NCBI RefSeq assembly: GCF_031143425.1
Contig: NC_090446.1
Location: 654,989,717 to 655,053,716 of the forward strand
Direction: 5' to 3'
Source: Pleurodeles waltl
Taxonomy: Eukaryota; Chordata; Amphibia; Caudata; Salamandridae
DNA length: 64,000 nt
Position numbers and translations under genes: made by a program. This document shows positions 34,571-43,735 of this stretch, piece after piece. The first letter of the stretch is position 1, and every line of letters starts with the position of its first letter. A model generated the notes under the pieces. It was not told the DNA's origin. It did not search any database and saw nothing but the letters and a program-made list of their open reading frames with translations.

Positions 34571-35961
34571 ATATGGAGCAAATTTTTCCTTATGTCTTCA
34601 TGTTTTTACCTTTGGAAAGGTGATTTGTCATGGTCAAACGGTGCGATGTGATACACATTTGTGTTTGGATATGACACATGTCCGCTGTTTTATGTGTAGA
34701 AGGCATTCACACTGTAATGTTTTGGATACGTTAACTAATGTATTGACCATATTTGTCAACATATTTGGGTTAATTGCTGATGGCTATTTTGAAATGATGG
34801 ATGGGATACCATGATGTATTCCTTCTCCAAAATGTGTCCACAATTATGATGGTGATGCTTTTATCTGTAGTCCTAACAGGGAGTGGAAGAGTCACTTACA
34901 GTTTTTATGGGGCTAACCATGTCCCATTATGATTTTATGTTTCAGATTTGTGTTGGACTTATGACATGTAGGCCACACATGTGCCTTATGCATGTGTTTA
35001 GTTCACAAGTACATGATTCTTGTATGTTTTGGGGGCGGTAGAGGTGGACTTAGGCCCCCAGCACCCTAGGATTTGACCATCCAGAATAGCTACTGCATCC
35101 ATGGAGTATATTTATTATATCATGGCAAACCTGCAGCAGCAGGCTAATGTAAGGCCATATGGTATGAATGACTGTTGACCATTCATTCATCTCATTAGCC
35201 CATTTGACGTTTGCAGTAATGATGAATTGGAGCAAACTTGCATACCATTTTCAAAGGACTATGTTTGCAAGACTCTCAGCGTTCCCGATGTGATAATGAG
35301 AATAATTTTGTTGTTGTCTGTGTCCCTTTCTGCATAAACTGGTTTAGTGGCATGTTACAATCTTCCTGCTAGGTTCAAACTGGGACACAACTGTGATGGT
35401 CTACTTTCAAATATTAGGTTGATTGTATGACATATGTGTACATGTGTGTGGGAATGTGGATCCACTATCACCTGTCTGGGTGTATGTTGTCACTGTGACT
35501 TCAAGGTCTCCTCCTGAGTTAGTGGCAGCTGATGTTGTACCAATTGTGTATTGCTCATATCACACACTTGAGAGAAGCCATTGATGATATGGTCACGTAC
35601 ACATGGATGGTCCCACCCTGTCTCTGAACACGTGTGATGTGACTTTCAAATGATCTCCAATTTTGGGCTGGATGAGAGACTGTTTCAGTTGTTTGGATCC
35701 GGCATGTGTAATTGCCACATTTGTACTCCTGTTGGGCTCTGTGTATGGTAATGTATCATGTCACATCCTACCCTCTGTGCATACATTTGTGATCTTTTTT
35801 TTTTGGTGTGATGATTGTTATAGCATTCTTGCTCAATGAGACGACATTCATCTTCAGCAATTTCAAAATAAAGGTGGTCAGAAATGAATAGGCCAAAGCA
35901 TGATGTGGTGTCTCTTATCTGTGTTTATTTACAAGTGTGGAATACAAGTGATTATAATAAA
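34571..35961. other. Spacer between transposase and accessory genes of Harbinger-1
   Basis: No coding sequence is recognised. The region downstream of the transposase stop, on its strand, is AT-rich and may contain its 3' UTR. Confidence 0.5.
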
Positions 35962-37707
35962 TTATGAAAAAAAATTATTGACAAGCTGTTGGCGCCTACG
36001 CACTCCTGCTGCCGTGTTAGGTTGTTCCCCCTCCTGTTGCAGGCCAGCATCCTCCTCTTCGTCATCCTCAGGCATGTCTGGGTCCGGTTCAAGGAGGGGA
36101 ATGTTCCTTTTTACACAAATATTGTGTAATATGGCACAAGTGAGTATGATCTTACAGACCATCTCTGGGGAATAGAGTAGGCTACCACCAGTGATGTCAA
36201 GGCAGCGGAACCTTGACTTTAGGATCCCAAAGGTCTGCTCCACAATGCTGCGTGTCCTCTTGTGGGCGTCATTGTATGCCCGCTCAGCAGCAGTATTTGG
36301 GTTCCCATATGGTGTCATTATCCAAGGCTGGATGCCATACCCCTGATCAGCTGAAAGAGAAACACAGAATGGTATCAATTAGATGTAGGAGGCACTGTTG
36401 TACGTATCTTTGATGGCAGTAGTTGTGTTGTGTTGTCTGTGACTATTTTGTGTACTAATGTGACAACCTATGGTTGTTGGTGAAAACTTTGGCATTGTTT
36501 TTTTTCCTTGGCTGAGCAAGTGTTTGTTGGCTAACTGTTTGTCAGCAGGATGTATTGGTTTCTCCAGTACAGTGTGCCCTCCCTTGCATTGTGACTTGTG
36601 ATACAGGTGTCCGTGTGTCCTCACTGGGGGTGTGATGATAGTTCCATGCAGAGTTGAAACATGAAAGTGTATTAGAAACGTTCATATGAACATACCCAGG
36701 CCATCCCATCCCTTTAAACTTATGCATTGTATTAGTGTACAGGTTATTGTGAGCCTTCAAATTTGCAAGGTGACATTTAGGCAACCACAGTCATTAATGT
36801 CTTCACACTAAGCTGTAGAGTAAATTCCAATGTGTGAGAGGTTCAATGGTGACTTGTGAAACATGGCTAGTGATGTGAGTACCTCAGTGTGTTCCTGTCT
36901 AGGTGTTGCTATTGTGGTGTATGTGTTGTTTATCCTAGAGGGTTTCTGGGCAGTGTGTATATGAGTTTGTTTTTTGTCCTTACCAACAAGTAGTCCATTG
37001 CCATACCGTCCATCCTGGAAGTGTTGGTTGATGGTGCAGTGACGGAAGATGAATGCGTCATGTACACTCCCAGGATATTTAGCCACAATGTTGCTGATCA
37101 GTCCTTGGTGATCGACTATGGCCTGCACGTTGATTGAATGTGTGTGCTTCCTGTTGCGGTAGAGGTGTTCACTCGCAGCAGGTGGCACAAGGCGTACGTG
37201 TGTGCAGTCGATTGCACCAAGGACGTGCGGAAAGCCACTGATGGCGTAGAACCCCTGTTTAGTTTCCTGCCTCTTCTGCACTGTGTTAGGAAAGCAGATG
37301 TGGCGGGGTGTCAGGCGAATGATGGCATCCAGTACTTTGGGTAAAAAGGCGGAGAATGATGGTTGTGATATTCCACCAACCAGGGCACCAGTTGTCTGAA
37401 AGGAGCCACTTGCCAGCAGGTGAAGTACGGCAAGCAGCTTTGTTTCTGTTGGGATAGTGCGTGGAGTCACTAAAGTGGGGGCCAATTGCTGTTCAATATT
37501 TGTCAGCAGCTGCTGAATGGCCTGCCAGTTCAACCGGTACCTCTGGATGATGTCCCGTTCCCTGAGGCCATGCAGGGTTGTTCTTGGGCGGAATATCCTC
37601 TCCTGCCTTCTGCGCTGTCTTTGGGGTCCCTGCTGTTGTTGTTGTAGCTGCTGTTGTTGCTGCAGGGCTCTGCGTCTACGTGCACGCTGAAGAAAAAGCA
37701 CCTCCAT
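35962..37707 (-). CDS. HARBI1-like DDE transposase of Harbinger-1, apparently intact
   Basis: This enzyme would cut and paste the element using a DDE nuclease centre. Exon 1 is 37707-36984 (donor GTTG|GTAAGG) and exon 2 is 36350-35962 (acceptor TTTCTCTTTCAG). They join in frame to 1,113 nt, or 370 residues plus stop, close to the ~350 of HARBI1 proteins. The order is a basic and poly-Q N-terminus (residues 6-35) and a helical region (LLAVLHLLASGSFQ, about 91-104). The catalytic core follows, with D167 in GAIDCTHVRL, D217 in PGSVHDAFIF and E279 in VEQTFGILKSRFRCL. The C-terminus is acidic. The junction restores the LVADQGYG motif expected of the family. No stop or frameshift is present. It starts 412 bp inside the right end of the element. 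Confidence 0.92.
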
Positions 37708-37793
37708 GTCTCCCTGTTGCTGCTCTGCTGCTCTGCTGCTCTGTTGTTTGTTCTCTGTGTTCTGATTAAGTACAGGTGTGTTTGCCCCATTTT

Positions 37794-37817
37794 AACGCCT
37801 GCCCTGACCCAGGCATT
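37794..37817 (-). promoter_or_regulatory. Conserved subterminal quasi-palindrome upstream of the transposase (copy 1)
   Basis: AACGCCTG and CAGGCATT flank a short core 87 bp upstream of the transposase ATG. Its reverse complement matches 52274-52297 of Harbinger-2 at 23 of 24 bases, in the same position relative to that transposase start. It is a candidate binding site for the Myb partner or the transposase, or a promoter element. Confidence 0.5.
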
Positions 37818-38447
37818 AAAATTTCACGATATTCGTGCTGTGCGCCATTTTTTTGCGCCACCTGCCGCGCGGGAGTGATTTTTGCCCTGAAGCATAAATA
37901 CGACGCAACGCTGTGTGCGTCGGTTTTTGGACGGGAACGCCTACCCTGCATGTCATTAACGCAGGGCGGGGTGCCGCTTCCAAAAACTGGCGCTTATAGC
38001 GCCATTTTCCTTGTGCGCCGGCTCGGGCGTCAGGGTTTAAATATGAGGCAACGTTTGCGCTGAAAGTGCGTCAAAATTTTTGACACACATTCGGCGCAAA
38101 CGGAGTATAAATATGCCCCTTTATATCACTTTTCAGTGATATCTCTACAATTTCATATTGCATCTTTTATCATTTTGATCTACAATTACCCAGATAAATA
38201 TTATATATTTTTCTAAACACTGTGTGGCGTATTGTTGTGGTGCTATATTGTGTTATTGTATGATTTATTGCACAAATACTTTACACATTGCCTTCTAAGT
38301 TAAGCCTGACTGCTCAGTGCCAAGCTACCAGAGGGTGGGCACAGGATAATTTGGATTGTGTGTGACTTGCCCTGACTAGAGTGAGGGTCCTTGCTTGGAC
38401 AGGGGGTAACCTGACTGCCAACCAAAGACTCCATTTCTAACAAGTAA

Positions 38448-40200
38448 TATAAAGCAATATCTTAAAATTAGTGTTCCCAAACACTATAAGGTTCCTGAAG
38501 TCCTCAACTAACAACACCATCTCCTGTACAACATGATCAGGTGCAGGCTGGCTTGCACTTCAGCAAATGCCTTGCCTGCACTTGCACAATGTAGAAAGCA
38601 TAACAATTTCACTGGTCAAATTTGACAGATGATGGAGGCACCTGGCTAATGTCAAATTTTGGGTGAAGGGCTTCATCGCCAGAAGGGCCCAAGTGCAGGT
38701 GGGGTTTGCTGTATAGGCACAGGTTAGGATAGTCACAGTTTGAGCTGTCCGTGTTCTCCCATTGGAGAATTTTAGGAATAAATGTTTCAATTTCCTTCTT
38801 CTGTGCTTCCTTCACTTTTAACTGAAGAACTCTGCTGACATACACCTCACACTATTAGCAAACTGCTGCAAGGCTCAATCCCTCTAGAATTTAAACCCTA
38901 ACATAGGTGACACACACACATATCTATGTAGAAGGTCCATTGACCCACTGATCTGCCTGAGTATGAGTGAAACCTGTGATGCCCACAGATGTTAACAGTA
39001 CGCAGAAAGCTTTATCACTAGTATTGCAGTGAATACAAATGCAGGATACAACCTATCTCTACCTTAGAGCCACTACCAATAGTTTTCTGTCATTCTAACC
39101 TGTCTGTGCAGGCTAAACAGATCTATGTAGCAGTTGTCTTAACCCACTGAACAATCTCTCAAGATCTGGAACCATGACCCGCAGATGACACATACAATTC
39201 TACAGTTGTGTAAAAGAATTAAAAACAATATTTCCTCTATAAGTCTAATATAACCTGATTTTGCTGTGAGATGTAGGTTATAGTGATGTGGCCCAGTGCC
39301 CTGAGTGTGACCTCAGTGAGTGATATATTGTCCAGTATTACACAAATATAAGCAGTAGGGTATGTTGAGGGTGCTCTGAAGTAAATGGGTAAAAGACTCA
39401 ATAATGTTCCAAATTAACAACATCTTTATAATCAAAATGACAAAATCAAGTAAAATAACTGAAGATATGTCTTTATAAACATGATTAACCCATCCTTCAA
39501 GTCCTTACTGGTTGCATGAGGTGTTAAAGGACACATTATGCTTTGCGACAAACCACCCTGCAGAGACAGAGTCATTGATTGACTTAATGCTTCACATTAT
39601 ATCTCACTGCTGCCATGGAGAGTGTAGAAGAAGAGCTCTCCAAGGAGATAGTTTATGCTAAGTTATCCTGAAACTTTAAACTCTAAAAAGATAAGCGAGG
39701 AACCTATGCAGATTGGAATTACACGTCAATTATTGACTCTGCAGGAAAAAGAACACCAGTAAAATAGAGAGAATCGATCACTGTTGGGTCTATGAGGTGC
39801 ATTTATTAAAAGAATGCCTGCTGCTTCAGGGAATCTAAGATTCTTGTCTTTGAAGAGCAACCCCCAGAGTAGTCTTTATCACAGAAAGGGCTTGCTATTC
39901 ATGTTAGACTCATTATTATTGTGTATTGGGACCAGTGATGACGGCCATTTTAATCTGTTGTTGAGCTTCTGGCTGCTTCATTGAATAACTGTGTTGTAAA
40001 AACATCATATTCCAACAGTTCTGGAAACATTAGTAAAGTTGTACAGGGAATAGATGACACATCTCTGTCATCAAGAGATTTTCATTAGGAAACCAAATCT
40101 TTATTGTTGGCCATGGAATATGAATGTATTGAGTCTTTAACCACAGACATTGTCTCATCCTCTATGTTCCCTTTGTGTTAGGAACAACGATGTTGCAACC
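38448..40200. other. No gene recognised
   Basis: A weak ~210-bp imperfect repeat may exist at about 38900-39180 (ATCTATGTAG, then ACCCACTGA, then GCAGATG). Otherwise nothing is identifiable. The last few hundred bases may be degenerate Ty3/gypsy sequence upstream of the RT fragment. Confidence 0.35.
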
Positions 40201-40278
40201 ACACAACCCTGAGAAACTGGCAACATTATGATAATTCCAGACTACCCAGACTTAAGAGCCAGGTTAAACAAATAATCT

Positions 40279-40654
40279 ATGTGTTTTGCTTTGCAAGAAC
40301 AGAAACCTGACTTTAAAGATATGTTATGTCAGAAAGAAGCAAATATGTTACCACCACATCGGAAATATGATTGTACAGTAGACCTCCAGCATGGATTCCA
40401 GATTGCTCATGGAAGGATTTATACTTTAAGTCCTAAAGAAGGTTTGGTATTGAAAGAATACATCAATGAGAATTCAGCCATTGCATTCAATCATCATTTT
40501 GTGTCCCCGGTAGTGGCTCTAATATTTTTCATTCCTGGCCTGAGCAGAGATAATGTATTGATTACGGAGTTGAATGTGATCACCAAACTACAATATAGAC
40601 ATCATCTCTATAATATTGGACCAGGTAAAAACAGCATAGGTATTCTCTAGATTA
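40279..40654 (+). pseudogene. Ty3/gypsy pol fragment, left part (start of reverse transcriptase)
   Basis: The frame reads DFKDMLCQKEA, then LPPHRKYDC and GRIYTLSPKEGLVLKEYI, the standard approach to the gypsy-type RT domain. Degenerate TELNVITKLQYRHHLY stands in place of the fingers region. It then meets TCTAGATTA at 40645-40653, where the RT continues only after the 10-kb insertion. A TAG in the terminal part and degenerate fingers show it is dead. Confidence 0.85.
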
Positions 40655-41541
40655 TGGTGGTCATTACTACCCTGGCGGACGGTGTTAAAGCTGTGGAAAT
40701 ACCGCAAACAAGTTTGCGAGAAAAAAAAGGGAATTATGACCCTGGCGGAAACCGCAACTAAGACAGCCACTATAACACACCGGCCGCCATGGTGGTACAG
40801 ACAAGCAGCGCAGCGGTTACCGCCAACAGACAGGCTGGAGACAATGTACTGCCCACAGTATTACAACCCGCCAATCCGCCACCTTTTCCGGGGCGGATTC
40901 ACCGTGGATAAAAACACGGCGGAAACAGCTTTTGCTATGGGAAAACGCTCACCTCAACACATCCCACGAGGAAGGAGGACACCATGGAGCTGGAATTACA
41001 AATACTCCCTGCCCTTGTCTTTCTGCTCCTCTACGACCAACAGCTACGTAGGCGCAGAAGACACCGGTGAGTACTACACCTACGACACGGGGGAGGCAAA
41101 AGTTAGGGGGACACCCATAAAACACCCCCACCCTCGCATATTACAACATACACACCAATGCATTCACAAAAATCACAGTAACAACCCACAATCCCCCCGG
41201 AAGAATGAAAAGACAATGCGAAATTCGGTCAAACATTATAATGTGCCAATATACATGTCATACAAAAATAGACAGATATAGAAAATCACTCATAATTATA
41301 TGTACAATACGAGAAGTAGTGCAGATATGTACACAACAATGTCCGTGCACCAACAGTCCAAAAATGCATGGATGAGGCCCACAAACGATACCTGACCACA
41401 ATCGGAGAGAACACTGCCGGGGCATCAGATCGAAATACTACAGGCACCTAAAGGGGAAGGGAAGGGGGGGGCACCTCAGCCAGATCAATGCGAAGCCAGA
41501 TCCACGACGGGGCTCCATGCCCATTGATGTATCCTGGGAGC

Positions 41542-41894
41542 CCTGGGAAGTGCAAAGCCACAGCCTCACAAGTCTCTACAGTGGGTGGTTTGCCCACTGT
41601 GCCATCCTGGGGAGTGCAAAGCCACAGTCTCTCAAGTCTCTACAGTGGGTGGTTTGCCCACTGTGCCATCCTGAGGAGTGCAAAGCCACAGTCTCTCAAG
41701 TCTCTACAGTGGGTGGGTTGCCCACTGTACCATCCTGGGGAGTGCAAAGCCACAGTCTCTCAAGTCTCTACAGTGGGTGGTTTGCCCACTGTGCCATCCT
41801 GGGGAGTGCAAAGCCACAGTCTCACAAGTCTCTACAGTGGGTGGTTTGCCCACTGTGCCATCCTGGGGAGTGCAAAGCCACAGTCTCTCAAGTA
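41542..41894 (+). repeat. 64-bp tandem array, about 5.5 copies
   Basis: TCTCTACAGTGGGTGG recurs at 41573, 41637, 41701, 41765 and 41829, exactly 64 bp apart, with a partial unit upstream. Copies are nearly identical, so the array is young or homogenised. Several frames stay open through it; I do not regard them as coding. Confidence 0.95.
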
Positions 41895-42032
41895 GATGCA
41901 GTTCTCTACTGGTACTGGGGGGGAATGGTGCCCAGACTGGATGAGTCTCCCCGTGAAAGTTCATGTCCTGTCACTGTCCCTGCTGCACATGGGATAAGGA
42001 TGCCTGATGTGGCGGCCTTTTCATTCCTACAC

Positions 42033-43599
42033 GGTGCTTGCCCTGTTCAGTGGTCTTCACCATGCCGGTCTTTGCCCTGTTCAGCGGTGCTTTGACATGG
42101 CGGTTCTGGACTGTTCAGCGGTGCTTTGCCATGCCGGTCTTTGCCCTGTTCAGCAGTGCTTTGACATGGCAGTCTTTGCCCTATTCAGAGGTGCTTTGCC
42201 ATGCCAGTCTGTGCCCTGTTCTGCGGTGCTTTGCCATGGCGGTTCTGGACTGTTCAGCGGTGCTTTGCCATGCCAGTCTTTGCCCTGTTCAGCGGTGCTT
42301 TGACACGGCGGTTCTGGACTGTTCAGCGGTGCTTTGCCATGCCGGTCTTTGCCCTGTTCAGCAGTGCTTTGACATGGCGGTCTTTGCCCTGTTCAGCGGT
42401 GCTTTGCCATGCCGGTCTGTGCCCTGTTCAGCGGTGCTTTGCCATGGCGGTTCTGGACTGTTCAGCGGTGCTATGCCATGCCAGTCTTTGCCCTGTTCAG
42501 CGGTGCTTTGACACGGCGGTTCTGGACTGTTCAGCGGTGCTTTGCCATGCCGGTCTTTGCCCTGTTCAGCAGTGCTTTGACATGGCGGTCTTTGCCCTGT
42601 TCAGCGGTGCTTTGCCATGCCGGTCTGTGCCCTGTTCAGCGGTGCTTTGCCATGGCGGTTCTGGACTGTTCAGCGGTGCTTTGCCATGCCGGTCTTTGCC
42701 CTGTTCAGCGGTGCTTTGACATGGCGGTTCTGGACTGTTCAGCGGTGCTTTGCCATGCCGGTCTTTGCCCTGTTCAGCGGTGCTTTGACATGGCGGTCTT
42801 TGCCCTGTTCAGCAGTGCTTTGCCATGCCGGTCTGTGCCCGGTTCAGCGGTGCTTTGCCATGGCGGTTCTGGACTGTTCAGCGGTGCTTTGCCATGCCGG
42901 TCTTTGCCCTGTTCAGCGGTGCTTTGCCATGCCGGTCTTTGCCCTGTTCAGCGGTGCTTTGACATGGCGGTTCTGGACTGTTCAGCGGCGCTTTGCCATG
43001 CCTGTCTTTGCCCTGTTCAGTGGTGCTTTGCCCTGACGGTCTTTGCTCTGTTCAGCGGTGCTTTGACATGGCGGTTCTGGACTGTTCAGCGGTGCTTTGC
43101 CATGCCGGTCTTTGCCCTGTTCAGCGGTGCTTTGACATGGCGGTTCTGGACTGTTCAGCGGTGCTTTGCCATGCCGGTCTTTGCCCTGTTCAGCGGTGCT
43201 TTGACATGGCGGTTCTGGACTGTTCAGCGGTGCTTTGCCATGCCGGTCTTTGCCCTGTTCAGCGGTGCTTTGACATGGCAGTTCTGGACTGTTCAGCGGT
43301 GCTTTGCCATGGTGGTCTTTGCACTGTTCAACTGTGCTTTGCCATGGCGGTCTTTGCCCTTTTCAGCTGTGCTTTGCCATGACAGTTCTGGACTGTTCAG
43401 CGGTGGTTTGCCATGCCGGTCTTTGCCCTGTTCAGCGGTGCTTTGCCATGCCGGTCTTTGCCATATTCAGCGGTGCTTTGACATGGCGGTCTTTGCCCTG
43501 TTCAGCGGTGCTTTGCCATGACGGTCTTTGCCCTGTTCAGGGGTGCTTTGCCATGTCGGTTCTGGACTGTTCAGCGGTGCTTTGACATGGCGGTTCTGA
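42033..43599 (+). repeat. 34/35-bp tandem array with a 208-bp higher-order repeat
   Basis: About 45 monomers have the pattern GTGCTTTG(C/A)CATG(C/G)CGGT...CTGTTCAGCG. The commonest are a 35-bp form ending TTTGCCCTGTTCAGCG and a 34-bp form ending TCTGGACTGTTCAGCG. Between about 42201 and 42830 they are organised as six-monomer blocks of 208 bp (4 x 35 + 2 x 34), with block starts at 42201, 42409 and 42617. Further right they mostly alternate 35+34. Long open frames (up to 370 codons) are repeat artefacts. Confidence 0.95.
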
Positions 43600-43602
43600 T
43601 AC

Positions 43603-43735
43603 GGACATTGGTGTGTGGCATGATGATCTCTACACTGGGCATTGGTGTGTGGCATGACGTCCTCTACACTGGGCATTGGTGTGTGGCATGACTTTCTCTA
43701 CACTGGGCATTGGTGTGTGGCATGACGTTCCATCA
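43603..43735 (+). repeat. 34-bp tandem array, four copies
   Basis: The unit GCATTGGTGTGTGGCATGAC plus a CTCTACACTGG tail repeats about four times between the 34/35-bp array and the 54-bp array. Its sequence is unrelated to the neighbouring monomers. Confidence 0.9.

Larger units (their letters stand above)
24624..38119. mobile_element. Harbinger-1: large PIF/Harbinger transposon with three genes
   Basis: The 13,496-bp element starts GGCCCATATTTATACT and ends AGTATAAATATGCCCC, so its tips are inverted repeats. A 3-bp duplication TTT flanks it (24621-24623 and 38120-38122). Subterminal regions are rich in GCG-containing repeats such as TTTTTGACGCA. It carries a Myb/SANT-like gene (+, 24942-28423), a third accessory gene (-, 29976-33660) and a HARBI1-like transposase gene (-, 35962-37707). 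The gene order is Myb rightward, then accessory and transposase leftward. The transposase frame is intact. The Myb and accessory genes each have one visible stop. Confidence 0.92.
22879..38442. mobile_element. Solo-type LTR (~2.07 kb) split by Harbinger-1
   Basis: The left end reads TGTTAGACC and the right end TTTCTAACA, so the termini are TG...CA with a 7-bp inverted match TGTTAGA/TCTAACA. The 5 bases before the left end (22874-22878) and after the right end (38443-38447) are both AGTAA, a perfect 5-bp integrase duplication. The LTR proper is 22879-24623 plus 38123-38442, about 2,065 bp. The 13.5 kb between is the Harbinger element. A TATA box lies at 23900. There is no internal gag-pol or second LTR here, so this is a solo LTR. 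Strand is inferred as + from the TATA box. Confidence 0.9.

Noticed and set aside
22879..38442. Complete LTR retrotransposon with Harbinger-1 as its interior
   Set aside because: Only one LTR is present. The interior has Harbinger termini and genes and a separate TTT duplication, so it is an insertion in a solo LTR.
42409..43521. 370-codon open frame plus overlapping frames on the + strand
   Set aside because: The whole frame is made of 34/35-bp tandem monomers; 34 + 35 + 34-type sums keep frames open by chance. No non-repeat sequence or start context supports a gene.
41542..43735. CRISPR-like array of ~34-bp repeats
   Set aside because: Repeats are directly contiguous with no unique spacers, and the DNA is clearly eukaryotic.
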